Below are positions 1-6,829 of a DNA stretch of 41,029 nucleotides, piece by piece. A program made the position numbers and the translations under genes. The stretch is taken from contig NZ_SLXO01000015.1 in NCBI RefSeq assembly GCF_004341375.1, forward strand, positions 1 to 41,029, given 5' to 3'. Source of the stretch: Rhodothalassium salexigens DSM 2132 (GTDB lineage Bacteria > Pseudomonadota > Alphaproteobacteria > Sphingomonadales > Rhodothalassiaceae). Each line of letters begins with the position of its first letter. Position 1 is the stretch's first letter. A model generated the notes under the pieces. The model was not told where the DNA came from. It made no database searches and saw only the letters and a list, made by a program, of their open reading frames with translations.

Positions 1-99
1 TCCGTCATCAACCCGCGAACCAAGACCGCCTCCCAAAAGCCAGTCTTGAATCACGCTTCGACCGCCTTGGGAATCCACTTCGTCAACAGGACCTATTGA
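1..99 (+). CDS. 3' end of a possible transposase gene, cut by the window edge
   Basis: An open plus-strand frame enters from the left edge and stops at TGA 97-99, giving 32 residues that end in IHFVNRTY. The DNA before the stop includes CACTTCGTCAACAG (76-89). The same 14 bases occur on the minus strand at the right edge of the window, inside the terminal part of a recognisable IS5-family transposase. A transposase tail overlapping an IS terminal repeat would explain this. The fragment is too short for a firm family call, and chance or another gene is possible. Confidence 0.35.
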   Translation, partial: SVINPRTKTASQKPVLNHASTALGIHFVNRTY

Positions 100-659
100 C
101 GATCAACCCAGCCGCTCGACCGGCTACCGCGGGCGACACCGGCGCCATGTCTCGCTCGACCTGCAAAGGGCCGATGATCCGGACCGATCGGAGAAGGCTC
201 GGGCGGGGATTGCTGGCGGGCCTCTGGACCTGAGCCGGGTCTGCACGGGACTTGGGGTCGAACCCGGGCTGGACAGGGGCTGGACGGGGCTGAACTGGGG
301 CTCGGGGCTGGACCTGACCGGGACGCGACACGCCAAGCGCGCGGGTCGGGCAACGCACCGGCCGCCCGGGCGGCGGCTCTGTCGGGTCGATGGGGCTGGG
401 GGGCGCGGGTTGTGCACGCCCAGCGGGCGCGAAGCAGAACCGGACGCGAACGGCCTGAAAAGGACGACGTCGACAGCCGGGGTGCTGCCCGGCCAAAGGT
501 GGCGGCCCGCGATCGCAGCGGGGCGGCGAAAGCGATGGAGTTCGGGATGGCGGCGCCGGCCAGGATCGTCTGGGGCTGGACCCTCGCGAACCAGGCGGCC
601 GGCGGCCCATCGGGGCCGGGGCGGGCCGGCGAGCGGCCCACCCGGCAGGCGGGGCCGCC
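100..659. other. Intergenic region without a supported gene; GGGGCTGGAC-type repeats
   Basis: No frame here has a convincing start, ribosome-binding site or protein-like composition; the open frames are Pro/Arg/Ala-rich products of high GC. Positions 262-315 hold imperfect repeats of about 10 bases with the core GGGGCTGGAC or GGGGCTGAAC. The last 60 bases before 660 are rich in GGCC inverted repeats and lie just downstream of the minus-strand flagellin stop. They could act as a termination region, but there is no T-tract. Confidence 0.5.
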
Positions 660-1514
660 TTAGCCGAACAGGCTGAGGATGATCTGCGGCGTCTGGTTGG
701 CGATCGACAGCGCCTGGGTGCCCAACTGCTGCTGCACCTGCAAGGCCTGCAACCGGGCGCTTTCCCGCGCCATATTGGCGTCCACCAGGTTACCGATGCC
801 GACTTCGATGGTGTCCTGGATTTCCTGGGTGAGCTGGTTCTGCCGCTCGATGGTCGACGCGGTGGAGCCGAACTCGGTCAGCACTTCCGACAGATTCTCG
901 ATCGACGCGTCGACCGCGCTGATCAGCCCCTGGGCTTCGGTGGCGGTGGCGAAACTGGCGCCGGCGGTGAAGCGGATCTGGTCGCTGGTCGACAGCGTCG
1001 CGCTCGGGTTCAACGCCAGGGTCTGGTGCGACACCTGGATCGTGTCCTGGGCGTCGGTCGAGACGATGGCGGAGATGAAATCCGTGCCATTGTCGATCAG
1101 GTTGGTGCCGTTGAACTCGGCATTGCGGACGATGGTGGTGATCTGATCGCGCAGCTTCTCGAAGTCGAGCGCGATCGACGTCCGGCTTTGGCTGTCGAGC
1201 CCCTGGTCCGAGGCCGCAACGACCTTTTCCTTCATGTCGATCAGGATGTCCTGGATCGATTCGGCGGAGGTGATCGCCACATCGAGCGCCGACGTGGCCC
1301 GGTCGAGGCTCTGCCCCACCGCATTGAAGCTCTGGAAATCCGCCTTCAGGTTTCGCGAGATCGCGAACGTGGCTGCATTATCTTCGGCGCTGCGAACGAT
1401 CTTCCCCGAGCTGATCCGCTCCTGGGTTTCCTGCAGGTTCTGGTTGGTCCCCGAGAGTTGGCGCAACGCTTCCAATGCCGGCACATTCGTATTCAACGAC
1501 AACGGCAAAGCCAT
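660..1514 (-). CDS. Flagellin (filament subunit), first copy
   Basis: The protein is a 284-residue flagellin, the exported subunit that polymerises into the filament. The N-terminal D0/D1 helix begins MALPLSLNTNVPALEALRQL and contains ERISSGK and SAEDNAA. The C-terminal helix ends ARLQALQVQQQLGTQAL then SIANQTPQIILSLFG, the standard partner of the N-terminal helix. The central domain is short, as is common in alphaproteobacteria. The ATG at 1514 is chosen over one 12 codons upstream because AGAGGAG sits correctly before it and the protein then starts at the conserved flagellin N-terminus. A sigma-54-type promoter lies about 60 bases upstream. It is similar throughout to the flagellin at 3515-4363 but diverges most in the middle. 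Confidence 0.95.
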   Translation of the reverse strand: MALPLSLNTNVPALEALRQLSGTNQNLQETQERISSGKIVRSAEDNAATFAISRNLKADFQSFNAVGQSLDRATSALDVAITSAESIQDILIDMKEKVVAASDQGLDSQSRTSIALDFEKLRDQITTIVRNAEFNGTNLIDNGTDFISAIVSTDAQDTIQVSHQTLALNPSATLSTSDQIRFTAGASFATATEAQGLISAVDASIENLSEVLTEFGSTASTIERQNQLTQEIQDTIEVGIGNLVDANMARESARLQALQVQQQLGTQALSIANQTPQIILSLFG

Positions 1515-1572
1515 GATGTTTCTCCTCTGGCTCTCATGTGCTGAGCGCAATTCAAACGCTCGCCGACCTTTA

Positions 1573-1588
1573 TGCAGATGCCGTGCCA
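1573..1588 (-). promoter_or_regulatory. Sigma-54 (-24/-12) promoter of the first flagellin
   Basis: The minus strand reads TGGCACGGCATCTGCA. The -24 TGGCAC is a perfect match, with GG-N10-GC spacing to the -12 TGC. The start of transcription would fall near 1562, giving a leader of about 48 bases to the ATG at 1514. RpoN control of flagellins is well known in Caulobacter and relatives. Confidence 0.75.
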
Positions 1589-1768
1589 GTTTTTATTGTG
1601 CCGTAACCTACTGAAAATTATGATGTTTTCTTTGTCCGCGAATGAAATGCGGCGCGCACGGGCCGGAATCCGCCGGCTTCGGTGCAACCGATTCCGAGTC
1701 CGCAGCGGCAGTTTTTGCACGCTGCGGCGCGGGGCGGATGGGGAGAAGACGGCTTAGGGGGGAAGCGA

Positions 1769-1800
1769 CGGACCGAGCGGCCGACACCGGCCTCGGTCCG
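1769..1800 (-). terminator. Hairpin downstream of the flagellin-like gene
   Basis: CGGACCGAG (1769-1777) pairs with CTCGGTCCG (1792-1800), and the loop holds a further GCCG/CGGC pair. It lies about 45 bases beyond the minus-strand stop at 1845. There is no T-tract after it on the minus strand, so it may be a Rho-dependent or 3'-protecting hairpin. Apart from this and the promoter at 1573-1588, nothing is seen between 1515 and 1844. Confidence 0.35.
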
Positions 1801-1844
1801 ATGACAGCCGACGCAACCATTGTTGGGACCGGAGCGGCCGGTAC

Positions 1845-2657
1845 CTAAAGCAGCGACAGGATCGAGCGCTGGGCGGTATTGGCAAGCCCCTGGGCGGACT
1901 CGCTGAGATCCTGTTGCAAGCGCAGGGCGCGCAGATTGGCCCGCTCGCGCTCCAGGTCGGGCCCGGCGGCGCCGCTCAGCCCGGTGGACAGCGACCGCAA
2001 CAATCCGGCGATGAAATCGACTTGTCCCGAAACCTGGTCTTCGAGCCGGCCAAGATCGGCCACGACCGTATCGACGCGCGCGCGTGCTGCGGCCACCTGG
2101 GCCAGCGCGCGCTCGGCGGCATCCCGGTCGGCGAACGCGGTCGGCGCGAGCGCCAGGTCGTTGTCGGGCAAACCGGCGCGCAGGTCGACGCTGGTGAATG
2201 CCGGCAGCGCGTGGGTCGACCCGGTCAGGCCGACGCGCTGGTTGAGCGTCAGCCCGGCGATCTCGATGAGACCCGGTCCATCAAGAGCGGCGAGTTTGAT
2301 GGCGCCGTTGATGCGGTCGGCCAGATCGCCGAAGATGTGCGAGAGCGTTGCCCGCCGCGGCGCCTCGACCGCGGGGTCGGCAGCCTCGGCCGCGCACGCC
2401 GCTGCGTCTTCCAACAACAGTGCCACGGTCTCGGCCGCCGTCAACGCCGCGCTGACCAACCGATCGGCCCGGGTCAGCTTGTCCAGCAGGTCGGCCGGCA
2501 GACCCGATGCCGAGGGGCCGGCGGCCGTCAGGCTCGCCGCAGCAGCGCCGCGGGCGCCGGATACGGCGGGCTCGGTCTCCCCCGGGGGCGGCACAGCGCC
2601 GGCGCCGGCCGGGTCGGCGGCGTCCTGGTCCTCAACTGTGCTGCGCGGCGCGGTCAT
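1845..2657 (-). CDS. Flagellin-like protein lacking the N-terminal D0 helix
   Basis: The protein is 270 residues. Its C-terminus (ANLRALRLQQDLSESAQGLA then NTAQRSILSLL) aligns with the D0 C-terminal helix of the two true flagellins nearby. The central part, with ALTAAETVALLLEDA and later NGAIKLAALDGPGLI, follows their D1 pattern (ALDVAITSAESIQDIL; NAEFNGTNLI). The conserved flagellin N-terminus (NTNxxAxxAxxxL) is missing and is replaced by about 75 Pro/Ala/Gly-rich residues that look disordered. The ATG at 2657 (MTAPRSTVEDQ) is preferred to an earlier GTG-type start because GAAGAGA precedes it. The gene is flanked by flagellin and flaG on the same strand. It could be a minor filament, cap- or junction-type protein, or a decaying flagellin copy. 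The frame is intact with no frameshift. Confidence 0.7.
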   Translation of the reverse strand: MTAPRSTVEDQDAADPAGAGAVPPPGETEPAVSGARGAAAASLTAAGPSASGLPADLLDKLTRADRLVSAALTAAETVALLLEDAAACAAEAADPAVEAPRRATLSHIFGDLADRINGAIKLAALDGPGLIEIAGLTLNQRVGLTGSTHALPAFTSVDLRAGLPDNDLALAPTAFADRDAAERALAQVAAARARVDTVVADLGRLEDQVSGQVDFIAGLLRSLSTGLSGAAGPDLERERANLRALRLQQDLSESAQGLANTAQRSILSLL

Positions 2658-2790
2658 GATCTGTCTCTTCGCCTTTATGGCCTGGATCTGGTTTGTGGCC
2701 TGTATCTGGGATCGATCGTCCCGGCTCGATGTCCTGGGCGATCGTCCGGCGGCACCCAACCCGACCATTTAGCCGCGACGGCGAGCCGCT

Positions 2791-2806
2791 GGCAAGCCGG
2801 GCGCCG
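2791..2806 (-). promoter_or_regulatory. Candidate sigma-54 promoter of the flagellin-like gene
   Basis: The minus strand reads CGGCGCCCGGCTTGCC. It has GG-N10-GC spacing and an exact TTGC at -12, but the -24 block CGGCGC differs from TGGCAC at two positions. It lies about 120 bases before the ATG at 2657. It is weaker than the other two flagellin promoters. Confidence 0.35.
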
Positions 2807-2937
2807 TCCGGTGACGGCAAAACCCGGACAGCCCTGTTGCGCCCCAGACGACAGCAATGGGCTCCGGGCGCCGCGCTCCTTACCCGATCCCGTACCGGCT
2901 TGTCCGGCCCAAGGGTGCGGGCGGGTCGGCCTGGCGC

Positions 2938-3369
2938 TCAGGCGTCCTGATCGACCAGCAAGCCCTCGAATTCGCGGATCGCGCGCACCGCTTTCAGGAT
3001 CGCTTCGGGCGGGAACTGGCGGATCACTTCGCCGGTCTGCTCGTCCACCGCGCGGTAGATGAACCGCTTACTCTCCTCGTCGACCACCACCTCGAAGCGG
3101 CCCTCGCCGCGCAGGCCGACGGTCATTTCGGCAATCATCGCCTCGGCTTCGGCAAGGCGGTCGTCCAGATTGGGGTTGTCCTGTCCCGGTGACGGCTCCC
3201 CACCCTGGGCGGTGGCTCGCGCATCCCGGCCGGCGGCGTTTGGAGCGGTATCGCTCGGTCTGGTGTCACCCTGCCCCTGGGGGCGGCCGGGCTGCGGTTG
3301 ACCCGCGGGACGGCCGAAATCCGGAGACGGGGCGTTCGACACCGCTGCTGTTGGAATTGTGTCAACCAT
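2938..3369 (-). CDS. flaG: FlaG family flagellar protein
   Basis: The protein has about 143 residues. Roughly the first 75 are Pro/Gly/Gln-rich and probably disordered. The remainder is the FlaG domain, with RFEVVVDEESKRFIYRAVDE followed by TGEVIRQFPPEAILKAVRAI. The V(I)RQFPPE motif is the family hallmark. FlaG influences filament length in other bacteria, though its exact action is unclear. The start is uncertain: ATG at 3369 (MVDTIP) has GAGGG very close to it, while ATG 3378 and GTG 3381 in the same frame lack a clear ribosome-binding site. It sits downstream of the flagellin at 3515-4363, separated by a hairpin, so it may be expressed partly by read-through. Confidence 0.88.
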   Translation of the reverse strand: MVDTIPTAAVSNAPSPDFGRPAGQPQPGRPQGQGDTRPSDTAPNAAGRDARATAQGGEPSPGQDNPNLDDRLAEAEAMIAEMTVGLRGEGRFEVVVDEESKRFIYRAVDEQTGEVIRQFPPEAILKAVRAIREFEGLLVDQDA

Positions 3370-3477
3370 TGCCCTCATCACGCCCGGAAGGTGCCTCGAT
3401 TGTCAGGGGTGCCCGTCCTTGCCGCCCACGCACCTCATCCGTGGCTGTGCCTCTTTTGTTCCGTTAGGCCAAGGGAA

Positions 3478-3498
3478 GGGTGGGCCCGGAGCCCACCC
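3478..3498 (-). terminator. Hairpin terminator after the second flagellin
   Basis: GGGTGGGC (3478-3485) and GCCCACCC (3491-3498) form an 8-bp stem with a 5-base loop, 16 bases past the flagellin stop. The following minus-strand bases are TTCCCTTGG, a weak T-tract. Partial termination would give abundant flagellin mRNA with some read-through into flaG. Confidence 0.6.
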
Positions 3499-3514
3499 CT
3501 CGAAGGATCCAATC

Positions 3515-4363
3515 TTAGAAGAGCGACAGGATCGACTGCGGCTGCTGGTTGGCGATCGCCAGGGCGCTCAGGCCAAGCTGCTGCTGGGTCTGCAGCGCGG
3601 TCAGGCGGGCGCTTTCTTCAGCCAGGTTGGCGTCGACCAGGTTGCCGATACCGACTTCAAGCGAGTCTTGCAGACCGCTGACGAAGGTGGATTGCAGTTC
3701 CACCTGGTTGGCGGCCGCGCCCAGATCGGCGAGCACCGTATTGACCGTGCTGAGCGCATTGGTGATCTCGGTGATCGCCGCTTGCGCCGCCGACGCGGTC
3801 GTCTCGGAGCCTTCGAGCTGGGAGATGTTCAGACCCGACGAGCCACCGGTGGTCAGGTTGGTGCCCGTGAAGTCGATGGTGGTGCCGGCCCCGCCGCTGA
3901 GCGAGGTCAGGGCGTTCAGGTTGTCGCCGTTGCCGGTCGAGCCGTCGGACAGCACGTTCACGCCGTTGAACTCGGCCGAGTTCGCGGTGTTGGTGATCTG
4001 CGTCAGGATCGAGTCGAAGTCCTTGGACAGCGCGGCGCGGTCAGCCGTGGTCAGACCGCCGTCGGAGGCCGCCGTGGCCAGTTCGCGCGCCTCGACCAAC
4101 AGGTCGGAGATCGTCTCACTGGCGTTAAGCGCGACGTCGAGCGTCGACGAGGCCCGGCTCAGGCTGTCGGAAACGGCGTTCAGGCCGCCCACCTGCGAGC
4201 GAATGCGCTGCGCGATGGTGAAGCTGGCGGAATCGTCTTCGGCGCCGGCGACTTCCAGACCGGTGGCAATCCGGTTCTGCGTGGTCGCCAAGCTCCGCGA
4301 AGTTTCGGCGTTGTTCTGAAGGGCGACGAAAGCTTGCGGGTTCGTATTGATCGAAAAGGCCAT
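3515..4363 (-). CDS. Flagellin (filament subunit), second copy
   Basis: The protein is a 282-residue flagellin. It begins MAFSINTNPQAFVALQNNAE, continues with QNRIATGLEVAGAEDDSASF in the D1 region, and ends LTALQTQQQLGLSALAIANQ then QPQSILSLF. The ATG at 4363 follows TAGGAGCGCCAAA, a strong ribosome-binding site. This copy has the best-developed upstream control region in the cluster: a near-perfect sigma-54 promoter and several palindromes. That suggests it is a main, tightly timed filament subunit. The hairpin at 3478-3498 follows the stop. FlbT and FlaF, which control flagellin synthesis in alphaproteobacteria, are encoded immediately upstream on the same strand. Confidence 0.96.
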   Translation of the reverse strand: MAFSINTNPQAFVALQNNAETSRSLATTQNRIATGLEVAGAEDDSASFTIAQRIRSQVGGLNAVSDSLSRASSTLDVALNASETISDLLVEARELATAASDGGLTTADRAALSKDFDSILTQITNTANSAEFNGVNVLSDGSTGNGDNLNALTSLSGGAGTTIDFTGTNLTTGGSSGLNISQLEGSETTASAAQAAITEITNALSTVNTVLADLGAAANQVELQSTFVSGLQDSLEVGIGNLVDANLAEESARLTALQTQQQLGLSALAIANQQPQSILSLF

Positions 4364-4440
4364 TTTGGCGCTCCTAGTCTCTGGTTCTCAGATATGTCCG
4401 AACATTTTGTTCGGGCGGGCATTTTGCCCGACGCCACATA

Positions 4441-4456
4441 AGCAGGTCGCGTGCCA
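4441..4456 (-). promoter_or_regulatory. Sigma-54 (-24/-12) promoter of the second flagellin
   Basis: The minus strand reads TGGCACGCGACCTGCT. The -24 block TGGCAC is perfect and GG-N10-GC spacing to the -12 TGC is exact. Transcription would begin near 4430, leaving a leader of about 65 bases, long enough for FlbT-type leader control. Confidence 0.8.
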
Positions 4457-4459
4457 AAC

Positions 4460-4478
4460 TTGCCGGGCGACCCGGCAA
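4460..4478. promoter_or_regulatory. 19-bp palindrome abutting the flagellin promoter
   Basis: TTGCCGGGCGACCCGGCAA has perfect 8-base arms around CGA. It ends 4 bases from the -24 element of the flagellin promoter. It belongs to the same motif family as the sites at 4558-4640. On the plus strand it is followed by ATTTTTC and so also resembles an intrinsic terminator, but no plus-strand gene precedes it. A binding site for a flagellar regulator is the better reading. Confidence 0.55.
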
Positions 4479-4557
4479 ATTTTTCTAACCCGCTATGAAA
4501 TCAGCGAAAAAGCAAGCACCGGGCGCGCGACGCTCGGCCCCGGTCGCCGGGAAAAAT

Positions 4558-4640
4558 CTGCCGATCCGGCAGCTTTTGCCGTGCAATCGCCTTTCTGGAT
4601 AGGCATTTTTTGCCGACCCGGCAAGAAATGCCGACCCGCA
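4558..4640. promoter_or_regulatory. Cluster of TGCCG-N3-CGGCA palindromes, candidate enhancer
   Basis: CTGCCGATCCGGCAG lies at 4558-4572 and TTGCCGACCCGGCAA at 4610-4624. A degenerate copy, TGCCGACCCGCA, lies at 4629-4640. They are 100-185 bases upstream of the sigma-54 promoter, a normal distance for an enhancer-binding activator. In Caulobacter, FlbD binds GC-rich ftr elements at comparable positions, and these sites resemble them in layout. The identity of the protein is inferred; no activator gene is in this window. Confidence 0.55.
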
Positions 4641-4659
4641 AAACTCACCCCTGAAAACG

Positions 4660-4688
4660 AAAAAACCGGCCGCTGGCAAACGGCCGGT
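4660..4688 (-). terminator. Intrinsic terminator of the flbT-flaF operon
   Basis: ACCGGCCG (4665-4672) and CGGCCGGT (4681-4688) form an 8-bp stem with an 8-base loop. On the minus strand the stem is followed by a run of T (complement of the A-run at 4660-4665), then CGTTTT. It lies about 110 bases after the flaF stop and separates flbT-flaF from the flagellin promoter region. Confidence 0.8.
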
Positions 4689-4760
4689 CGACGAGCAAGA
4701 GCGCAACGGCGCAGAACAGCCAAGGCGCCGATCACCGGGCCTCAGCCCGAGAGTTGGCAA

Positions 4761-4784
4761 GCCCCCGGCCTTTGGCCTGGGGGC
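4761..4784 (-). terminator. GC-rich hairpin directly after flaF
   Basis: GCCCCC-GGCC (4761-4770) pairs with GGCC-T-GGGGGC (4774-4784). This gives 10 base pairs, one bulged T and a 3-base loop, 10 bases past the flaF stop. It lacks a T-run and probably protects the 3' end or pauses transcription before the terminator at 4660-4688. Confidence 0.45.
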
Positions 4785-4794
4785 GGGGCTGCGT

Positions 4795-5259
4795 TCAGGC
4801 CTGGAACGACCCGCCGCCATAGCCGCCGCCATACCCACCGGGACGCGGCGGGGTCTGACCAGCGCCGGCGGGCGCGGCCGCCGGGGCGCCGGCCTGGCTC
4901 TTCTTGCGGTTGATCTGGGCTTCGAGCCCGGCCATGACCCGGCGGTTGACCTCGATCAGGTCGTCGATGGAGGCTTCGCCGCGGAACACCTTGCGCGAAT
5001 GCTTGCGCACGAAGATCGACAGCGAAATGACGCCGGCGCGGGTCTCATTGGGCAGGCCATTGCCGTCGGACGCGCAGTCCATGGCCAGCGCGCTCCACAT
5101 CCGGCGGTTCCAGTCGAGCGTCTTCATCAACGCCGGACCGGAGATTTCCTGGTCCCGGGCGTCCTTGAGCGCACCGGTCACGCGGGCGAAGAGACGGTAT
5201 TCCGTCTCGGTGGGAGACTCCCCATGCAACTGAGCCTTGGCATAGGCATTAAGGGACAT
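4795..5259 (-). CDS. flaF: FlaF, flagellin biosynthesis regulator
   Basis: The protein has 154 residues. Its first roughly 115 form the FlaF domain, beginning MSLNAYAKAQLHGESPTETE and containing ALMKTLDWNRRMWSALAMDC. In Caulobacter, FlaF is needed for flagellin synthesis and secretion and acts against FlbT. The ATG at 5259 has AGAAGGAG upstream and overlaps the 3' end of flbT by 11 bases, which points to translational coupling. Its C-terminus carries an extra Ala/Pro/Gly tail ending GGYGGGYGGGSFQA, longer than the usual FlaF of about 115-130 residues. The role of that tail is unknown. Confidence 0.92.
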   Translation of the reverse strand: MSLNAYAKAQLHGESPTETEYRLFARVTGALKDARDQEISGPALMKTLDWNRRMWSALAMDCASDGNGLPNETRAGVISLSIFVRKHSRKVFRGEASIDDLIEVNRRVMAGLEAQINRKKSQAGAPAAAPAGAGQTPPRPGGYGGGYGGGSFQA

Positions 5260-5644
5260 ACTCCAACCGCTCCTTCTCATAAGGGAAGAGCTTCTTACAG
5301 ACCATCAGGGCCTTGTAATAATTGCCCTTCATGACCTCATTGCTGATCTGCACGCACTTCTGCTTGGCGTCGGGATCTTCGACCACCTGCATCAGCTCCG
5401 ACAGGCGCAGCATGAACTCTTTCAAATAGGGGTCCTTGTTCTGCGGGTCGAGATAACACAGCATGATCGGGAAGTAGATGCGCTTGACCGGCGTATCCAC
5501 CTCCTCTTCCTTCAGGATATCGCGTTCCCGCAGGATCGACACCTTGTTCTGGATCACCAGACTGGTCCGTCGATCCCCATTGGCGATCACCGCGCCGTTG
5601 ACGACGAACTTTTCACCCGGTTTCAGCGACAGCTTCAGCGCCAT
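5249..5644 (-). CDS. flbT: FlbT, flagellin mRNA regulator
   Basis: The protein is 131 residues, the normal FlbT length. Conserved segments are LSLKPGEKFVVNGAVIANGD near the start, KRIYFPIMLCYLDP in the middle, and NYYKALMVCKKLFPYE near the end. In Caulobacter, FlbT binds the leader of flagellin mRNA and lowers its stability until the hook is complete. The two flagellin leaders in this window are candidate targets. The ATG at 5644 follows GAAGGAGGGTGC, a strong ribosome-binding site. The gene leads the flbT-flaF pair. No sigma-54 promoter was found upstream. Confidence 0.96.
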   Translation of the reverse strand: MALKLSLKPGEKFVVNGAVIANGDRRTSLVIQNKVSILRERDILKEEEVDTPVKRIYFPIMLCYLDPQNKDPYLKEFMLRLSELMQVVEDPDAKQKCVQISNEVMKGNYYKALMVCKKLFPYEKERLEYVP

Positions 5645-5864
5645 GCACCCTCCTTCGGGCGATCACCGCCCTATCTTTATGCCCTAAAGTCTTACTCTCT
5701 TGTTAAATTCCGTGGGCGGCGCGTCAAGCGGGCGTGTCGACCCCCGGTCCGAAAGCACAGCCCATGCCAACCCTCGACGGCGCACTGGGTGGGGCGCTCT
5801 GGGAGACACTGGGGGACACTATGACGACCTGGGGCGCACTGAGGCGTCCTCGGCACCGCTGGCC

Positions 5865-5893
5865 TTGCCAGCGACCGGGCCGCCCCTTACCGT
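5865..5893 (+). promoter_or_regulatory. Sigma-70-type promoter of the MoxR gene
   Basis: TTGCCA (5865-5870) and TACCGT (5888-5893) are separated by 17 bases, a good alphaproteobacterial housekeeping pattern. Transcription would start near 5900, about 35 bases before the GTG at 5935. Confidence 0.5.
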
Positions 5894-5934
5894 CCTGTGC
5901 CAGAACCTGTTGAGGGACCAAGCGGGAGAGGCCG

Positions 5935-6783
5935 GTGAAACGCTTCGAAAGCACGCAAAGCTATGTGGCGACCGAGGATCTGGAGGTGGCGGTCAACGCC
6001 GCCGTGACGCTGCGCCGACCCTTGTTGATCAAGGGCGAGCCCGGCACCGGCAAGACCGTGCTGGCCGAGGAGATCGCCCAAAGCCTGGGCGCGCCGCTGA
6101 TCGAATGGCATGTCAAGTCGACCACCAAGGCACAGCAGGGCCTCTATGAATATGACGCGGTCAGCCGCCTGCGCGACAGCCAGTTGGGCGACCCCAAGGT
6201 CCAGGACATCGCCAACTATATCCGCAAGGGCAAGCTGTGGGAGGCGTTCGAGAGCGAGCAGGTGCCGGTGCTGCTGATCGACGAGATCGACAAGGCGGAT
6301 ATCGAGTTTCCCAACGACCTGCTGCTCGAACTCGATCGCATGCGGTTCCACGTCTATGAGACCGGCGAGACGGTGGCCGCGACACAACGACCGATCGTGG
6401 TCATCACCTCGAACAACGAGAAGGAATTGCCCGACGCGTTCCTGCGCCGCTGTTTCTTCCACTACATCAAGTTCCCCGACGCCGAGACCATGGAACGGAT
6501 CGTCACCGTGCACTTCCCCGACATCAAGGGCCGGCTGGTGCGCGAGGCGTTGCAGGTGTTCTACGACCTGCGCGAGGTGCCGGGACTGAAGAAAAAGCCG
6601 TCCACGTCCGAGTTGCTCGACTGGCTCAAGCTGGTGATGGCCGAGGATCTGCCGCCCGAGGCGCTGAAGGCCAAAGACAAGAAGTCGCTGATCCCGCCGC
6701 TGCACGGCGCGCTGCTCAAGAACGAACAGGACGTGGCGCTGTTCGAGCGCCTGGCGTTCATGCACCGGCGCGACCAGCCTTAA
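5935..6783 (+). CDS. MoxR family AAA+ ATPase
   Basis: The 282-residue protein is a cytoplasmic MoxR-type AAA+ ATPase, which acts as a chaperone for metal-centre insertion or complex assembly together with a VWA protein. Walker A is GEPGTGKT (34-41), Walker B LLIDEID (113-119), sensor 1 TSNN (158-161), followed by FLRRCFF with the likely arginine finger. The start is GTG at 5935, preceded by GGGAGAGG. Its natural partner, a CoxE-type VWA protein, is at 11029-12204 on the same strand. The two are separated by a minus-strand block of three genes, and each has its own promoter. The substrate complex cannot be told from this window. Confidence 0.93.
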   Translation: MKRFESTQSYVATEDLEVAVNAAVTLRRPLLIKGEPGTGKTVLAEEIAQSLGAPLIEWHVKSTTKAQQGLYEYDAVSRLRDSQLGDPKVQDIANYIRKGKLWEAFESEQVPVLLIDEIDKADIEFPNDLLLELDRMRFHVYETGETVAATQRPIVVITSNNEKELPDAFLRRCFFHYIKFPDAETMERIVTVHFPDIKGRLVREALQVFYDLREVPGLKKKPSTSELLDWLKLVMAEDLPPEALKAKDKKSLIPPLHGALLKNEQDVALFERLAFMHRRDQP

Positions 6784-6829
6784 AAAAGACAGCCCCTCCC
6801 CCCGGGCACCTGACCGCCGCAGCGCCCCC

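Noticed and set aside
83-641. Overlapping open frames in the left intergenic region
   Set aside because: They are Pro/Arg/Ser-rich, have no ribosome-binding site and fall on repeats; no domain is visible.
3382-3396. GG-N10-GC pattern just before flaG
   Set aside because: The -12 element is GGGC rather than TTGC, and the transcription start would fall at or beyond the start codon.
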